Shown here one piece after another: positions 1-5,600 of a stretch of 8,709 bases of DNA (position 1 is its first letter; every line of letters starts with the position of its first letter). The DNA is from Synergistales bacterium Syner_01. Lineage in GTDB: Bacteria; Synergistota; Synergistia; Synergistales; Aminobacteriaceae. Position numbers and translations under genes: made by a program. The notes under the pieces are model-generated. The model ran no database searches. It worked only from the letters and a program-made list of their open reading frames with translations, and had not been told where the DNA came from. The stretch spans positions 1 to 8,709 of the forward strand of contig LVBO01000102.1 of the NCBI GenBank assembly GCA_001604435.1. The letters run 5' to 3'.

Positions 1-1
1 G

Positions 2-391
2 CCCCCCTCCATTGCAGAACGTCCCGAACTCGCAGACGAGTTTCTCGAAATGTCCGGATCGACGCATGCTCTCTATCGGAAGCTCGTCGAAAACGGCGTT
101 CCGAAGGAGGACGCCCGCTATATTCTGCCCCATGGATGGAGCACGCGGCTCGTCATGACGATGAACGCGCGGGAGCTGCATCATTTTTTCACGCTGCGGC
201 TCTGTCGCAGGGCGCAGTGGGAAATCCGCAATCTGGCGCGGGAGATGCTCGTCGCGGCGCGCGAGGCGGCGCCCCTGCTCTTCGAGACGGCGGGGCCGTC
301 CTGCGTGATTCGCGGCCGTTGCGAGGAGAAGACTCCCTGCGGCCGTCCGTTCGCGTCGCTTGAAGAACTATTGGATGAAAAGAATATATGA
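2..391 (+). CDS. thyX: Flavin-dependent thymidylate synthase ThyX, 3' part (5' end outside window)
   Basis: The reading frame is open from base 2 and ends at TGA 389-391, leaving 129 residues of the C-terminal half. The ThyX family makes dTMP from dUMP using methylene-tetrahydrofolate as carbon donor and reduced FAD as hydride carrier, in the cytoplasm. The diagnostic C-terminal signature is present around local residues 54-75: NAREL, then FFTLRL, then AQWEIR, preceded by a YILPHG segment. This is the region that closes the dUMP/FAD site in tetrameric ThyX. The tail has three Cys in a GPSC-x5-C-x5-C-G pattern, common at ThyX C-termini. The ATG at base 50 is internal, because homologous-looking sequence continues upstream of it to the window edge. 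The flavin-binding RHR signature must lie to the left of the window. The DUF1385 gene begins 7 nt after the stop, so the two are probably co-transcribed. Confidence 0.93.
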   Translation, partial: PPSIAERPELADEFLEMSGSTHALYRKLVENGVPKEDARYILPHGWSTRLVMTMNARELHHFFTLRLCRRAQWEIRNLAREMLVAAREAAPLLFETAGPSCVIRGRCEEKTPCGRPFASLEELLDEKNI

Positions 392-398
392 GGTGACT

Positions 399-1337
399 AT
401 GAAGAGAATATTCGCATCGATGCTCCTCTTCCTTGCGGAAGGGCTTGAGCGGAAGAGAATGCCGGTCGGCGGCCAGGCGGTCATCGAAGGCGTTCTTATG
501 AAGGGACCCGAGCGCTGGGGACTTTCGGTCAGGAAACCGGACGGAGAGATCGAAAACGAGACGTGGCAAAGCTTCTCGCGGACGAAGCGGATGCCTTGGA
601 AACTCCCGATTCTTCGCGGCGTCGTGACGATGGTGGAGATGATGACGGTCGGGTTTCGCGCGTTGAACAAGTCCGCGCAAATCGCCGTCGGTGAAGAAGA
701 AAAGATTACGCCGAAGGAGTTCCTCCTCTCGGTGCTTGTCGCCATCGGCGCGGTCGTCGGTCTGTTCATCGCCTTGCCGCTCTGGCTCTCCGATCTTGCG
801 GTCGCTTCATGGGGACTGACGCAAACCGGAAAGAACGTGCTCGAAGGATGCGTCAGAGGGCTCGTCTTTCTCACCTACGTGGGGGGCATCGGGCTCTGGA
901 GCGAAATACGGCAAGTTTTCCGCTACCACGGCGCGGAGCACAAAACGATCAACGCCTTCGAGTCCGGCGCCGAGATGACGCCCGAGTCCATAAGCAAATT
1001 TTCGCGGATTCATCCGCGATGCGGCACGTCCTTCCTCCTTATCGTCGTGGCGGTGAGCATCGTTGTCTTCTCCGTCGCGGGAAGCGGCTCGATCCTCTGG
1101 AGGATCGGCAGCAGAATCGTGCTTCTTCCGCTGGTCATGGGAATCTCCTACGAGATCATCAAAGGCGCCTCCTGCGCCGGTCTCCTCGGCAGAATTCTCA
1201 TGGCTCCCGCCATGTCCTTCCAGTACCTCACGACTCGGGAACCGGACGTGAAGCAGATCGAAGTCGCACTGACGTCGCTCGAGACCGCGCTTGGACGCAG
1301 ACTCTCCCCTGTTGCGGCGGAGGCGCCCTCTGAATGA
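399..1337 (+). CDS. DUF1385 family integral membrane protein (YqhQ-like), function unknown
   Basis: The product is 312 residues from ATG 399. I chose this start because GAGGTG (390-395) overlaps the thyX stop and leaves five bases between GAGG and the ATG. TTG 360 and ATG 375 lie in frame inside thyX but have weaker ribosome binding sites. DUF1385 hallmarks appear in order: VGGQAVIEG (residues 23-31), RGVVTMVE near residue 81, HGAEHK (177-182), HPRCGTS (from 205) and a TTREPD-x-KQIEVA segment near the C-terminus. About four hydrophobic stretches (roughly residues 108-135, 147-165, 210-230 and 240-255) indicate a multi-pass inner-membrane protein. The conserved His, Glu and Cys residues look catalytic or metal-binding, but no activity is established for the family that I know of. 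The stop overlaps the prfA start in an ATGA (1334-1337), which suggests translational coupling. DUF1385 genes recur beside prfA-prmC in several phyla, so a link to translation or envelope homeostasis is possible but unproven. Confidence 0.88.
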   Translation: MKRIFASMLLFLAEGLERKRMPVGGQAVIEGVLMKGPERWGLSVRKPDGEIENETWQSFSRTKRMPWKLPILRGVVTMVEMMTVGFRALNKSAQIAVGEEEKITPKEFLLSVLVAIGAVVGLFIALPLWLSDLAVASWGLTQTGKNVLEGCVRGLVFLTYVGGIGLWSEIRQVFRYHGAEHKTINAFESGAEMTPESISKFSRIHPRCGTSFLLIVVAVSIVVFSVAGSGSILWRIGSRIVLLPLVMGISYEIIKGASCAGLLGRILMAPAMSFQYLTTREPDVKQIEVALTSLETALGRRLSPVAAEAPSE

Positions 1338-2410
1338 ACTTTCAGGACAAGCTGAGCGAACTCGAAAGGGATTTTGAAGAAACGGAAGCAAAGATGGCCG
1401 ACCCCGCCTTTCACTCCAACATGAAGGAGTTGCAGGTCTTGGCGAAGCGCCACGCGAAGCTCGGCCCCGTCGTCTCGAAGTACCGCGAATTCAGGAAAGT
1501 ATCGGTAGACCTTGAAGAAGCCCGGTCGCTGCTCCACTGCGGAGACCCCGAAATGGAATCGCTCGCCCGGGACGAACTCTCGGCGAAGGAAGACCGTCTT
1601 CGGGAGATCGAAGAGGAGATGAAACTCCTTCTTCTTCCGGAGGACCCGAACGACGAGAAGAGCGTGATCGTCGAAATCCGCGCCGGAACGGGCGGAGAGG
1701 AAGCCGCGCTGTTCGCCGCGAACCTTTTTCGCATGTACACCCGTTTCGCGGAGCGCGAGGGGTGGAGGACGGAGATCGTCGACTACAACGAGACCGGTAT
1801 CGGGGGGTACAAGGAGATTATCTTCCGGATCGACGGCGACCGTGTGTTCAGCAAGCTTAAATTCGAGAGCGGCGTGCACAGGGTGCAGCGCGTTCCCGCT
1901 ACCGAGGCCGGGGGGAGGATACATACCTCCGCGGCTACGGTGGCCGTGCTTCCCGAAGTGGAGGACGTCGATGTGGAGATCCGGACCGAGGATTTGAAAA
2001 TAGACACCTACCGTTCGAGCGGCGCGGGCGGCCAGTACGTCAACATGACCGACTCCGCGGTCAGAATTACGCACCTTCCTACGGGCGTCGTGGTTACCTG
2101 CCAGGACGAACGTTCGCAGCTGAAGAACAGGGTGAAGGCCATGGCGTATCTTCGCGCGAAACTCTACGACCTGGAGCTGCAGAAGCAAAACGACGAGGTC
2201 GCCTCCGAGCGCCGCGGGCAGATCGGCTCCGGAGACCGTTCCGAACGGGTCCGGACCTACAACTATACGCAGAACAGAATCACCGATCACCGTATCGGGA
2301 TGACCCTCTACAAGCTGGACCAGTATCTGGACGGCGATCTTTACGAACTTGTCGACGCCATGACCATGGCGGACCAGTCGCAGAAACTCCACGCCATCGA
2401 GGCGAACTAA
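1334..2410 (+). CDS. prfA: Peptide chain release factor 1
   Basis: This is a 358-residue full-length class I release factor; the family is about 355-360 residues. It recognises UAA and UAG in the ribosomal A site and triggers hydrolysis of peptidyl-tRNA. The RF1 codon-recognition tripeptide Pro-Ala-Thr is at residues 188-190 in the context RVQRVPATE, which separates RF1 from RF2 (Ser-Pro-Phe). The catalytic GGQ is at residues 232-234 in the context SSGAGGQYVN, followed by the conserved NMTDSAVRITHLPTG stretch. The N-terminal ~100 residues are predominantly helical and charged, as in RF1 domain 1. The ATG overlaps the DUF1385 stop by 4 nt, and GGAGG at 1319-1323 lies 10 nt upstream. prmC, whose product methylates the GGQ glutamine, starts 1 nt after the stop. 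Nothing is missing or unusual in the functional motifs. Confidence 0.98.
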   Translation: MNFQDKLSELERDFEETEAKMADPAFHSNMKELQVLAKRHAKLGPVVSKYREFRKVSVDLEEARSLLHCGDPEMESLARDELSAKEDRLREIEEEMKLLLLPEDPNDEKSVIVEIRAGTGGEEAALFAANLFRMYTRFAEREGWRTEIVDYNETGIGGYKEIIFRIDGDRVFSKLKFESGVHRVQRVPATEAGGRIHTSAATVAVLPEVEDVDVEIRTEDLKIDTYRSSGAGGQYVNMTDSAVRITHLPTGVVVTCQDERSQLKNRVKAMAYLRAKLYDLELQKQNDEVASERRGQIGSGDRSERVRTYNYTQNRITDHRIGMTLYKLDQYLDGDLYELVDAMTMADQSQKLHAIEAN

Positions 2411-2411
2411 C

Positions 2412-3257
2412 ATGACCGCAGCCGAGGCCAGGAGAAGGCTCGTCCGTGAACTTTCCGCGGCGGGAGTCCTTTCTCCCGGCCTCGAAGCGGACATGATCCT
2501 CTCTTTTTCATGCGGAGTTTCGTCCGCGTTCCTTCGCGCCAGACCCGATTTCGAACTTACCGAAGAGAATCTATCGGAACTGATGCGCGTCTCCGAACGG
2601 CGATCGCGAAGAGAGCCTCTTCAGTATATTCTTGGATCCTGGGATTTTTTCGGCCGCACGCTCGCGACTCCTCCGGGTGTTCTGATACCGAGGCCGGAGA
2701 CGGAGCTGCTCGTCGAGAGAGCGCTGGAACGCCTTCCACAAGAGGGCGGATCCGTGCTCGACTGGGGGACGGGGAGCGGATGCATCGCCCTCTCCCTCCT
2801 CTGCGAAAACACCTCTTTGTTCGTCGTCGCGGCGGACAGCAACCCGCGGGCGCTCCGCGCCTCGTGGAACACCCTGAAACAGTGGGGTGTTCTCTCAAGA
2901 TGCCTTCTATGGCACTCCCGCGCGCCCGACGACATTCCAGTATCCCGCGCATCTCTCGATATGCTGGTGAGCAACCCCCCCTACATACCCACGCACCGGC
3001 TCGATTCGCTCATGGAGGAAGTGCGCTACGAGCCGCTCTCGGCCCTCGACGGCGGAATCGACGGAGCTGATTGCTACAGGCGGCTCTTCATCGCAGGAAA
3101 ATGGATGCTGCGCAGCGGAGGAAGCCTTCTCTTCGAAGCGGGCGACGGAGAACAGATTGCCTTTTTAGCGGATATCGCCCCCGATTGCTTTGAATTGGAT
3201 GGAATTTTTGAGGATTTTTCGAAGTCGCCTCGCGTAATCGCATGGCGTCGTGTATAA
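2412..3257 (+). CDS. prmC: Release factor glutamine N5-methyltransferase (PrmC/HemK)
   Basis: This 281-residue protein has the usual size and architecture of PrmC. It transfers a methyl group from S-adenosylmethionine to the GGQ glutamine of RF1 and RF2, which raises termination efficiency. The N-terminal helical substrate-recognition domain (about 1-75) leads into YILGSWDFFG and IPRPETELLVE, both PrmC-typical. The SAM-binding motif I, DWGTGSG, starts at residue 117. The catalytic NPPY, which binds the target amide, is at residues 188-191 in SNPPYIP. It is followed by YEPLSALDGGIDG, the conserved post-motif segment. GAGG at 2399-2402 sits 9 nt before ATG 2412. The gene directly follows its substrate gene prfA, the classic arrangement. 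Its stop codon TAA (3255-3257) lies inside a TATAAT hexamer that may be the -10 of a promoter for the next gene. Confidence 0.97.
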   Translation: MTAAEARRRLVRELSAAGVLSPGLEADMILSFSCGVSSAFLRARPDFELTEENLSELMRVSERRSRREPLQYILGSWDFFGRTLATPPGVLIPRPETELLVERALERLPQEGGSVLDWGTGSGCIALSLLCENTSLFVVAADSNPRALRASWNTLKQWGVLSRCLLWHSRAPDDIPVSRASLDMLVSNPPYIPTHRLDSLMEEVRYEPLSALDGGIDGADCYRRLFIAGKWMLRSGGSLLFEAGDGEQIAFLADIAPDCFELDGIFEDFSKSPRVIAWRRV

Positions 3258-3258
3258 T
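3253..3258 (+). promoter_or_regulatory. Candidate sigma-70 type -10 element for trxB
   Basis: A perfect TATAAT spans the prmC stop codon, 44 nt before the trxB ATG at 3303. Initiation about 7 nt downstream (near 3265) would leave a leader of about 38 nt that includes the trxB ribosome binding site. That is too short a leader for the upstream ATG at 3273, which favours the 3303 start. No convincing -35 hexamer occurs 16-18 nt upstream (the 17-nt position reads TCGCGT) and there is no TGn extension, so an activator or chance occurrence remains possible. Confidence 0.35.
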
Positions 3259-3302
3259 TTCAAAGAGAGATCATGTGTCTTATCTGGAGGGATGGTTTCG
3301 TC

Positions 3303-4490
3303 ATGGAAAAAAGGGAGCTTGTAATCATCGGTGCGGGACCGGCCGGGTTGTCGGCAGCTATCTACGGAAGAAGAGCGGGCCTTGACGTGCTTCTTCTCGA
3401 AAAGGGCGTACCGGGCGGGCAGATCAACATCACCGAGGAAATAGAAAACTGGCCCGGAGTGGAGCATGCTTCCGGTCCGGAACTTGCAAGGATGTTCAGG
3501 AGCCACGCAGAGAAGTTCAAGACCGAATTCCGCGATGTCGATGTCTCGAAGGTCGAAGTGCGCGGCGATTCCAAGGTCGTCGTCACGAACAAGGGCGAGA
3601 TCGAAGCCGAAGCGGTCATCATCGCAACCGGAGCGTACTTCCGCAGGCTCGGGTGCGAGGGCGAGGCCGAACATATCGGCCAGGGCGTCAGCTACTGCGC
3701 GGTCTGCGACGGCGCCTTCTTCGAAGGCGAGGAGATCGCGGTCGTCGGCGGCGGCAACACGGCTGTCGAGGAGGGCGTCTACCTCACGAACTTCGCTTCG
3801 AAGGTCTTCATCATCCACAGAAGAGACGAATTCCGTGCGGACAGGGCCGCGGTCGAGCACGCCCTTTCGAACCCGAAGATCGTCCCTGTATGGAACACCG
3901 TCGTCGAGAAGATCGAGGGCGACGGCATGGTCGAGAATCTGGTCCTGAAGAACATCAAGACCGGAGAGGTCTCCAACCTTCCCGTAGCCGGCGTCTTCAT
4001 GTTCGTCGGCCAATCCCCTCACGACGAGTGTATCCGCGGCCTTGTGGACGCGGCCAAAGGCGGCTGGATCAAGACGAACGACGCCATGGAGACGTCCGTC
4101 GAAGGTATCTTCGCGGCGGGCGACGTGCGAGACAAGGGGCTCCGGCAGGTGGTTACCGCTGCCTCCGACGGCGCGATCGCGGCGATGAGCGCCTCGTCCT
4201 ACATCAACGAACAGGTGCACTTGCGTTCCGTTCTCGTCGAGCCCGAGCACGTGGTCGCTCTCTTCTACTCCAGCATCGAACGGGAGCAGGTCAAGCTCTC
4301 GGACGAGATTGAAGCGATCGCGCAGCGGAGCGGGAAGAAGGTCGCCCTTATCGACGGCTACAAAAACCATCGGATGGTGGAGAAGTTCGCCCTTGGATCC
4401 CTTCCTGCAATGGTTGAACTGTCTTCCGGCACGGTGACCAGGAAGGCTTCGGTTGCCGCCGCTTCGGATGCCGCCTCTTTTTTAAAGTAG
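3303..4490 (+). CDS. trxB: Thioredoxin reductase fused to a CXXC-less thioredoxin-like domain
   Basis: The product is 395 residues from ATG 3303, with GGAGG at 3286-3290 (12 nt away); an in-frame ATG at 3273 would add ten residues that do not resemble the family. Residues 1-310 form a low-molecular-weight thioredoxin reductase, which passes electrons from NADPH through FAD to thioredoxin. Visible motifs are FAD-binding GAGPAG (10-15), the redox-active pair C132-A-V-C135 followed by DG, NADPH-site GGGNTAVEE (149-157), HRRDEFRA (from H172, which points to NADPH rather than NADH), and the second FAD motif ending in GD at residue 274. Residues 312-395 are an extra domain with a thioredoxin-like pattern: a beta strand VVALFYSS, a helix, another strand, then a Leu-Pro pair (P368) at the cis-proline position followed by a strand-turn-strand. 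Where thioredoxins carry the active-site CXXC there is only SSIE, so the domain cannot do standard disulfide exchange. The tail ends in a 15-nt tandem duplication. Confidence 0.93.
   Translation: MEKRELVIIGAGPAGLSAAIYGRRAGLDVLLLEKGVPGGQINITEEIENWPGVEHASGPELARMFRSHAEKFKTEFRDVDVSKVEVRGDSKVVVTNKGEIEAEAVIIATGAYFRRLGCEGEAEHIGQGVSYCAVCDGAFFEGEEIAVVGGGNTAVEEGVYLTNFASKVFIIHRRDEFRADRAAVEHALSNPKIVPVWNTVVEKIEGDGMVENLVLKNIKTGEVSNLPVAGVFMFVGQSPHDECIRGLVDAAKGGWIKTNDAMETSVEGIFAAGDVRDKGLRQVVTAASDGAIAAMSASSYINEQVHLRSVLVEPEHVVALFYSSIEREQVKLSDEIEAIAQRSGKKVALIDGYKNHRMVEKFALGSLPAMVELSSGTVTRKASVAAASDAASFLK
4446..4475 (+). repeat. 15-nt tandem duplication inside the 3' end of trxB
   Basis: Two adjacent 15-nt units (4446-4460 and 4461-4475) match at 14 of 15 positions, both beginning GCTTCGG and ending TGCCGCC. 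They are in frame and encode ASVAA followed by ASDAA (residues 382-391 of TrxB). The pattern looks like a slippage or short duplication event that slightly lengthened the C-terminal helix. It has only two copies, so it is not a satellite array. Confidence 0.8.
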
Positions 4491-4498
4491 TTTTTCTC

Positions 4499-4545
4499 AA
4501 AGGGGGGGCGTGTCCTGCGGCAGGATGCGGCTCCCTCTTTTTCTT
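4499..4545 (+). terminator. Likely Rho-independent terminator after trxB
   Basis: Starting 8 nt past the trxB stop, AAAGGGGGG (4499-4507) can pair with TCCCTCTTT (4532-4540), allowing G-U pairs. Inside it a second hairpin forms from TCCTG and CAGGA (4513-4517 and 4521-4525) around CGG. A CTTTTTCTT tract (4537-4545) follows. The T tract partly overlaps the outer stem and there is an internal mismatch region, so strength is uncertain, but the position before a new operon supports the call. Confidence 0.55.
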
Positions 4546-4583
4546 CGCCCGGCATGGAGCCGGACGGGAAAAGTTCGATGCGT

Positions 4584-4619
4584 ACCGTCGGAAAGAACGC
4601 TGTTTCCGGTAAGGGTTTT
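4584..4619 (+). other. Second hairpin with downstream T-run in the trxB-fliS intergenic region
   Basis: CGGAAA (4589-4594) and TTTCCG (4603-4608) form an inverted repeat with an 8-nt loop, and ACC/GGT (4584-4586 and 4608-4610) offers alternative outer pairing. A run of five T starts at 4616, about 7 nt after the stem. It could be a weak second terminator for trxB, or an upstream structure adjoining the flagellar promoter. The gap between stem and T-run is longer than usual, so I do not call it a terminator. Confidence 0.3.
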
Positions 4620-4637
4620 TCTCTTCTTTGCCGAAAC
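4610..4637 (+). promoter_or_regulatory. Candidate sigma-28 (FliA/SigD) promoter of the fliS operon
   Basis: TAAGGGTT (4610-4617) matches the sigma-28 -35 consensus TAAAGTTT at 6 of 8 positions, and GCCGAAAC (4630-4637) matches the -10 consensus GCCGATAA at 6 of 8. There are 12 nt between them, where 11 is typical. Initiation would fall near 4644, giving a leader of about 23 nt before the fliS ATG that contains the AGGAG ribosome binding site. Its position directly before two flagellar chaperone genes is what makes the match credible: late flagellar genes are normally sigma-28 dependent. Confidence 0.5.
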
Positions 4638-4651
4638 AAAATGGAGAGAAA

Positions 4652-4663
4652 GGAGTGATCTCC
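4652..4663 (+). promoter_or_regulatory. Short hairpin over the fliS ribosome binding site
   Basis: GGAG (4652-4655) is the core of the fliS Shine-Dalgarno sequence and is followed, after the loop TGAT, by its complement CTCC (4660-4663). Pairing would hide the ribosome binding site. With four base pairs it is only marginally stable, so a regulatory role is a guess. Confidence 0.3.
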
Positions 4664-4666
4664 ACG

Positions 4667-5155
4667 ATGGATTCGAAAAACGCACAGAACGCCCAAACAG
4701 TCTACCTGGCGAACAAAGTGAACACAGCCTCTCGCGAGCAGCTTCTCCTTATAACATACGATATCGGCATCAAGAGTTGCAAGGGAGCGGAGAACGCTTT
4801 GGGAGCCGGTGTTTTCGACGAGGCGAATAAAAATATTCAAAAAGCCCAGGATGTTCTCCGCGAGTTGATGGTGACGCTCCGTGTCGAAGAGGGGGGCGAG
4901 GTTGCGCAGAACCTGATGCGGCTTTACGACTTCATGTACCTCATGCTCGTCGAAGCGAACGTGGGCAAGGACCGCGAGAAGATTTCCATCGTCAGAGGAA
5001 TGCTCGAAGAGCTTCGGACCACGTGGGAGGAAGTTATTGTGAAACTTGCGGAAGAGGCGGGAATCGAAAAGCCTGTGCCGCATCTTCAGGGAGCCTCCGC
5101 TACGAAAGAGGAGGCTCGCGCTGTTCCGGTTGGAGGGTTGAATATTGCAGGCTGA
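4667..5155 (+). CDS. fliS: Flagellar export chaperone FliS (flagellin chaperone)
   Basis: The product is 162 residues. FliS binds the disordered C-terminus of newly made flagellin in the cytoplasm, prevents premature polymerisation and hands it to the flagellar type III export gate. Family features are YLANKVNTAS near the N-terminus (residues 13-22, with the conserved NTA at 19-21), LLLITYDIGIKSC (26-38), a helical repeat around INIQKAQDVLRELMVTL-like positions 57-71, EVAQNLMRLYDFM (78-90), EAN (96-98) and ELRTTWEEV (115-123). The four-helix core ends near residue 130; FliS proteins are usually 125-135 residues, so about 30 residues of Ala- and Glu-rich tail are extra. I chose ATG 4667 because the FliS similarity starts soon after it, with AGGAG at 4651-4655 (11 nt upstream). 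An earlier in-frame ATG at 4628 precedes the ribosome binding site and adds non-family sequence. The gene overlaps the FlgN-like gene by 11 nt. Confidence 0.93.
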   Translation: MDSKNAQNAQTVYLANKVNTASREQLLLITYDIGIKSCKGAENALGAGVFDEANKNIQKAQDVLRELMVTLRVEEGGEVAQNLMRLYDFMYLMLVEANVGKDREKISIVRGMLEELRTTWEEVIVKLAEEAGIEKPVPHLQGASATKEEARAVPVGGLNIAG

Positions 5156-5600
5156 TCTTGAAAAAACATTGTCCAGCCTCGTTTCCTCCGAGCTCGCGCT
5201 TTTCAACGAACTTGCTCTTCTCGTAGAAAAAGAAGAGGAGTGCGTTCTCCAAGAGGATATGGAATGTCTTTTGGATGTTCTGCAGGAAAAGCAGGACGTT
5301 ATCTCCCGTCAGGAAAAAATCCACGAGGGATGGAGTTCCATCTCTTCGTCGCTCGGTCTCTCCGAAGGGAGAGACGGCCCTTCGTTCTGGAGTCGCTTGG
5401 GAGAGCTTCTCGGCGAGGGAGCGGGCGATTTGAAAGCCTCTCTCTCCGTGATTCGGGATGTCGCCGGAAAGGTACTGGAACAGGAAATCCGCGTCCAGGG
5501 GCTTTTGGAAAAGCATGTTGATTCTCTCCGAAGCCAGATGGCCCAGGTGAGCCGGGGGAAAAAAGCTCTGCAAGGGTATTCAAAAGCGGGAGGAGTATGA
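5145..5600 (+). CDS. FlgN-like flagellar export chaperone, TTG start
   Basis: The product is 151 residues and almost entirely helical. FlgN binds the hook-filament junction proteins FlgK and FlgL and delivers them to the flagellar export apparatus. Evidence for FlgN is the family pattern rather than a strict motif: an N-terminal helix with ELALFNELALLVEKEEE (residues 16-32), an acidic step ending VLQEDMECLLDVLQEKQDVI (34-53), two further coiled-coil-prone helices (about 83-140), and a short Tyr-Ser-Lys-Ala-Gly-Gly tail; FlgN proteins often end in a similar Tyr/Gly-rich stub. The start is TTG 5145, 8 nt after GGAGG (5132-5136), inside the last codons of fliS, which gives an 11-nt overlap; no ATG or GTG is better placed. 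The stop overlaps the next gene in an ATGA. FlgN sequences diverge strongly, so the family name rests partly on the neighbouring fliS. Confidence 0.75.
   Translation: MQADLEKTLSSLVSSELALFNELALLVEKEEECVLQEDMECLLDVLQEKQDVISRQEKIHEGWSSISSSLGLSEGRDGPSFWSRLGELLGEGAGDLKASLSVIRDVAGKVLEQEIRVQGLLEKHVDSLRSQMAQVSRGKKALQGYSKAGGV

Noticed and set aside
360..388. TTGAAG near 360 with an AT-rich stretch 17 nt downstream as a promoter for the DUF1385 gene
   Set aside because: The putative -10 (AATATA or neighbours) matches poorly, the gene is 7 nt behind thyX, and co-transcription explains expression.
1148..2494. Long open frame on the - strand across prfA (448 codons)
   Set aside because: It lies antisense to a full RF1 with all motifs; its product is low-information and rich in Arg, Val, His and Asp, as expected from the reverse complement of GC-rich codons. 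There is no ribosome binding site or family resemblance.
3165..4370. Long open frame on the - strand across trxB (401 codons)
   Set aside because: It is antisense to a clear thioredoxin reductase and shows no domain pattern; it is open because the real gene rarely uses codons that read as stops in reverse.
4549..4563. CCGGC/GCCGG hairpin as a further terminator of trxB
   Set aside because: The stem has five pairs with a five-base loop but is followed by a purine-rich sequence, not a T-run.
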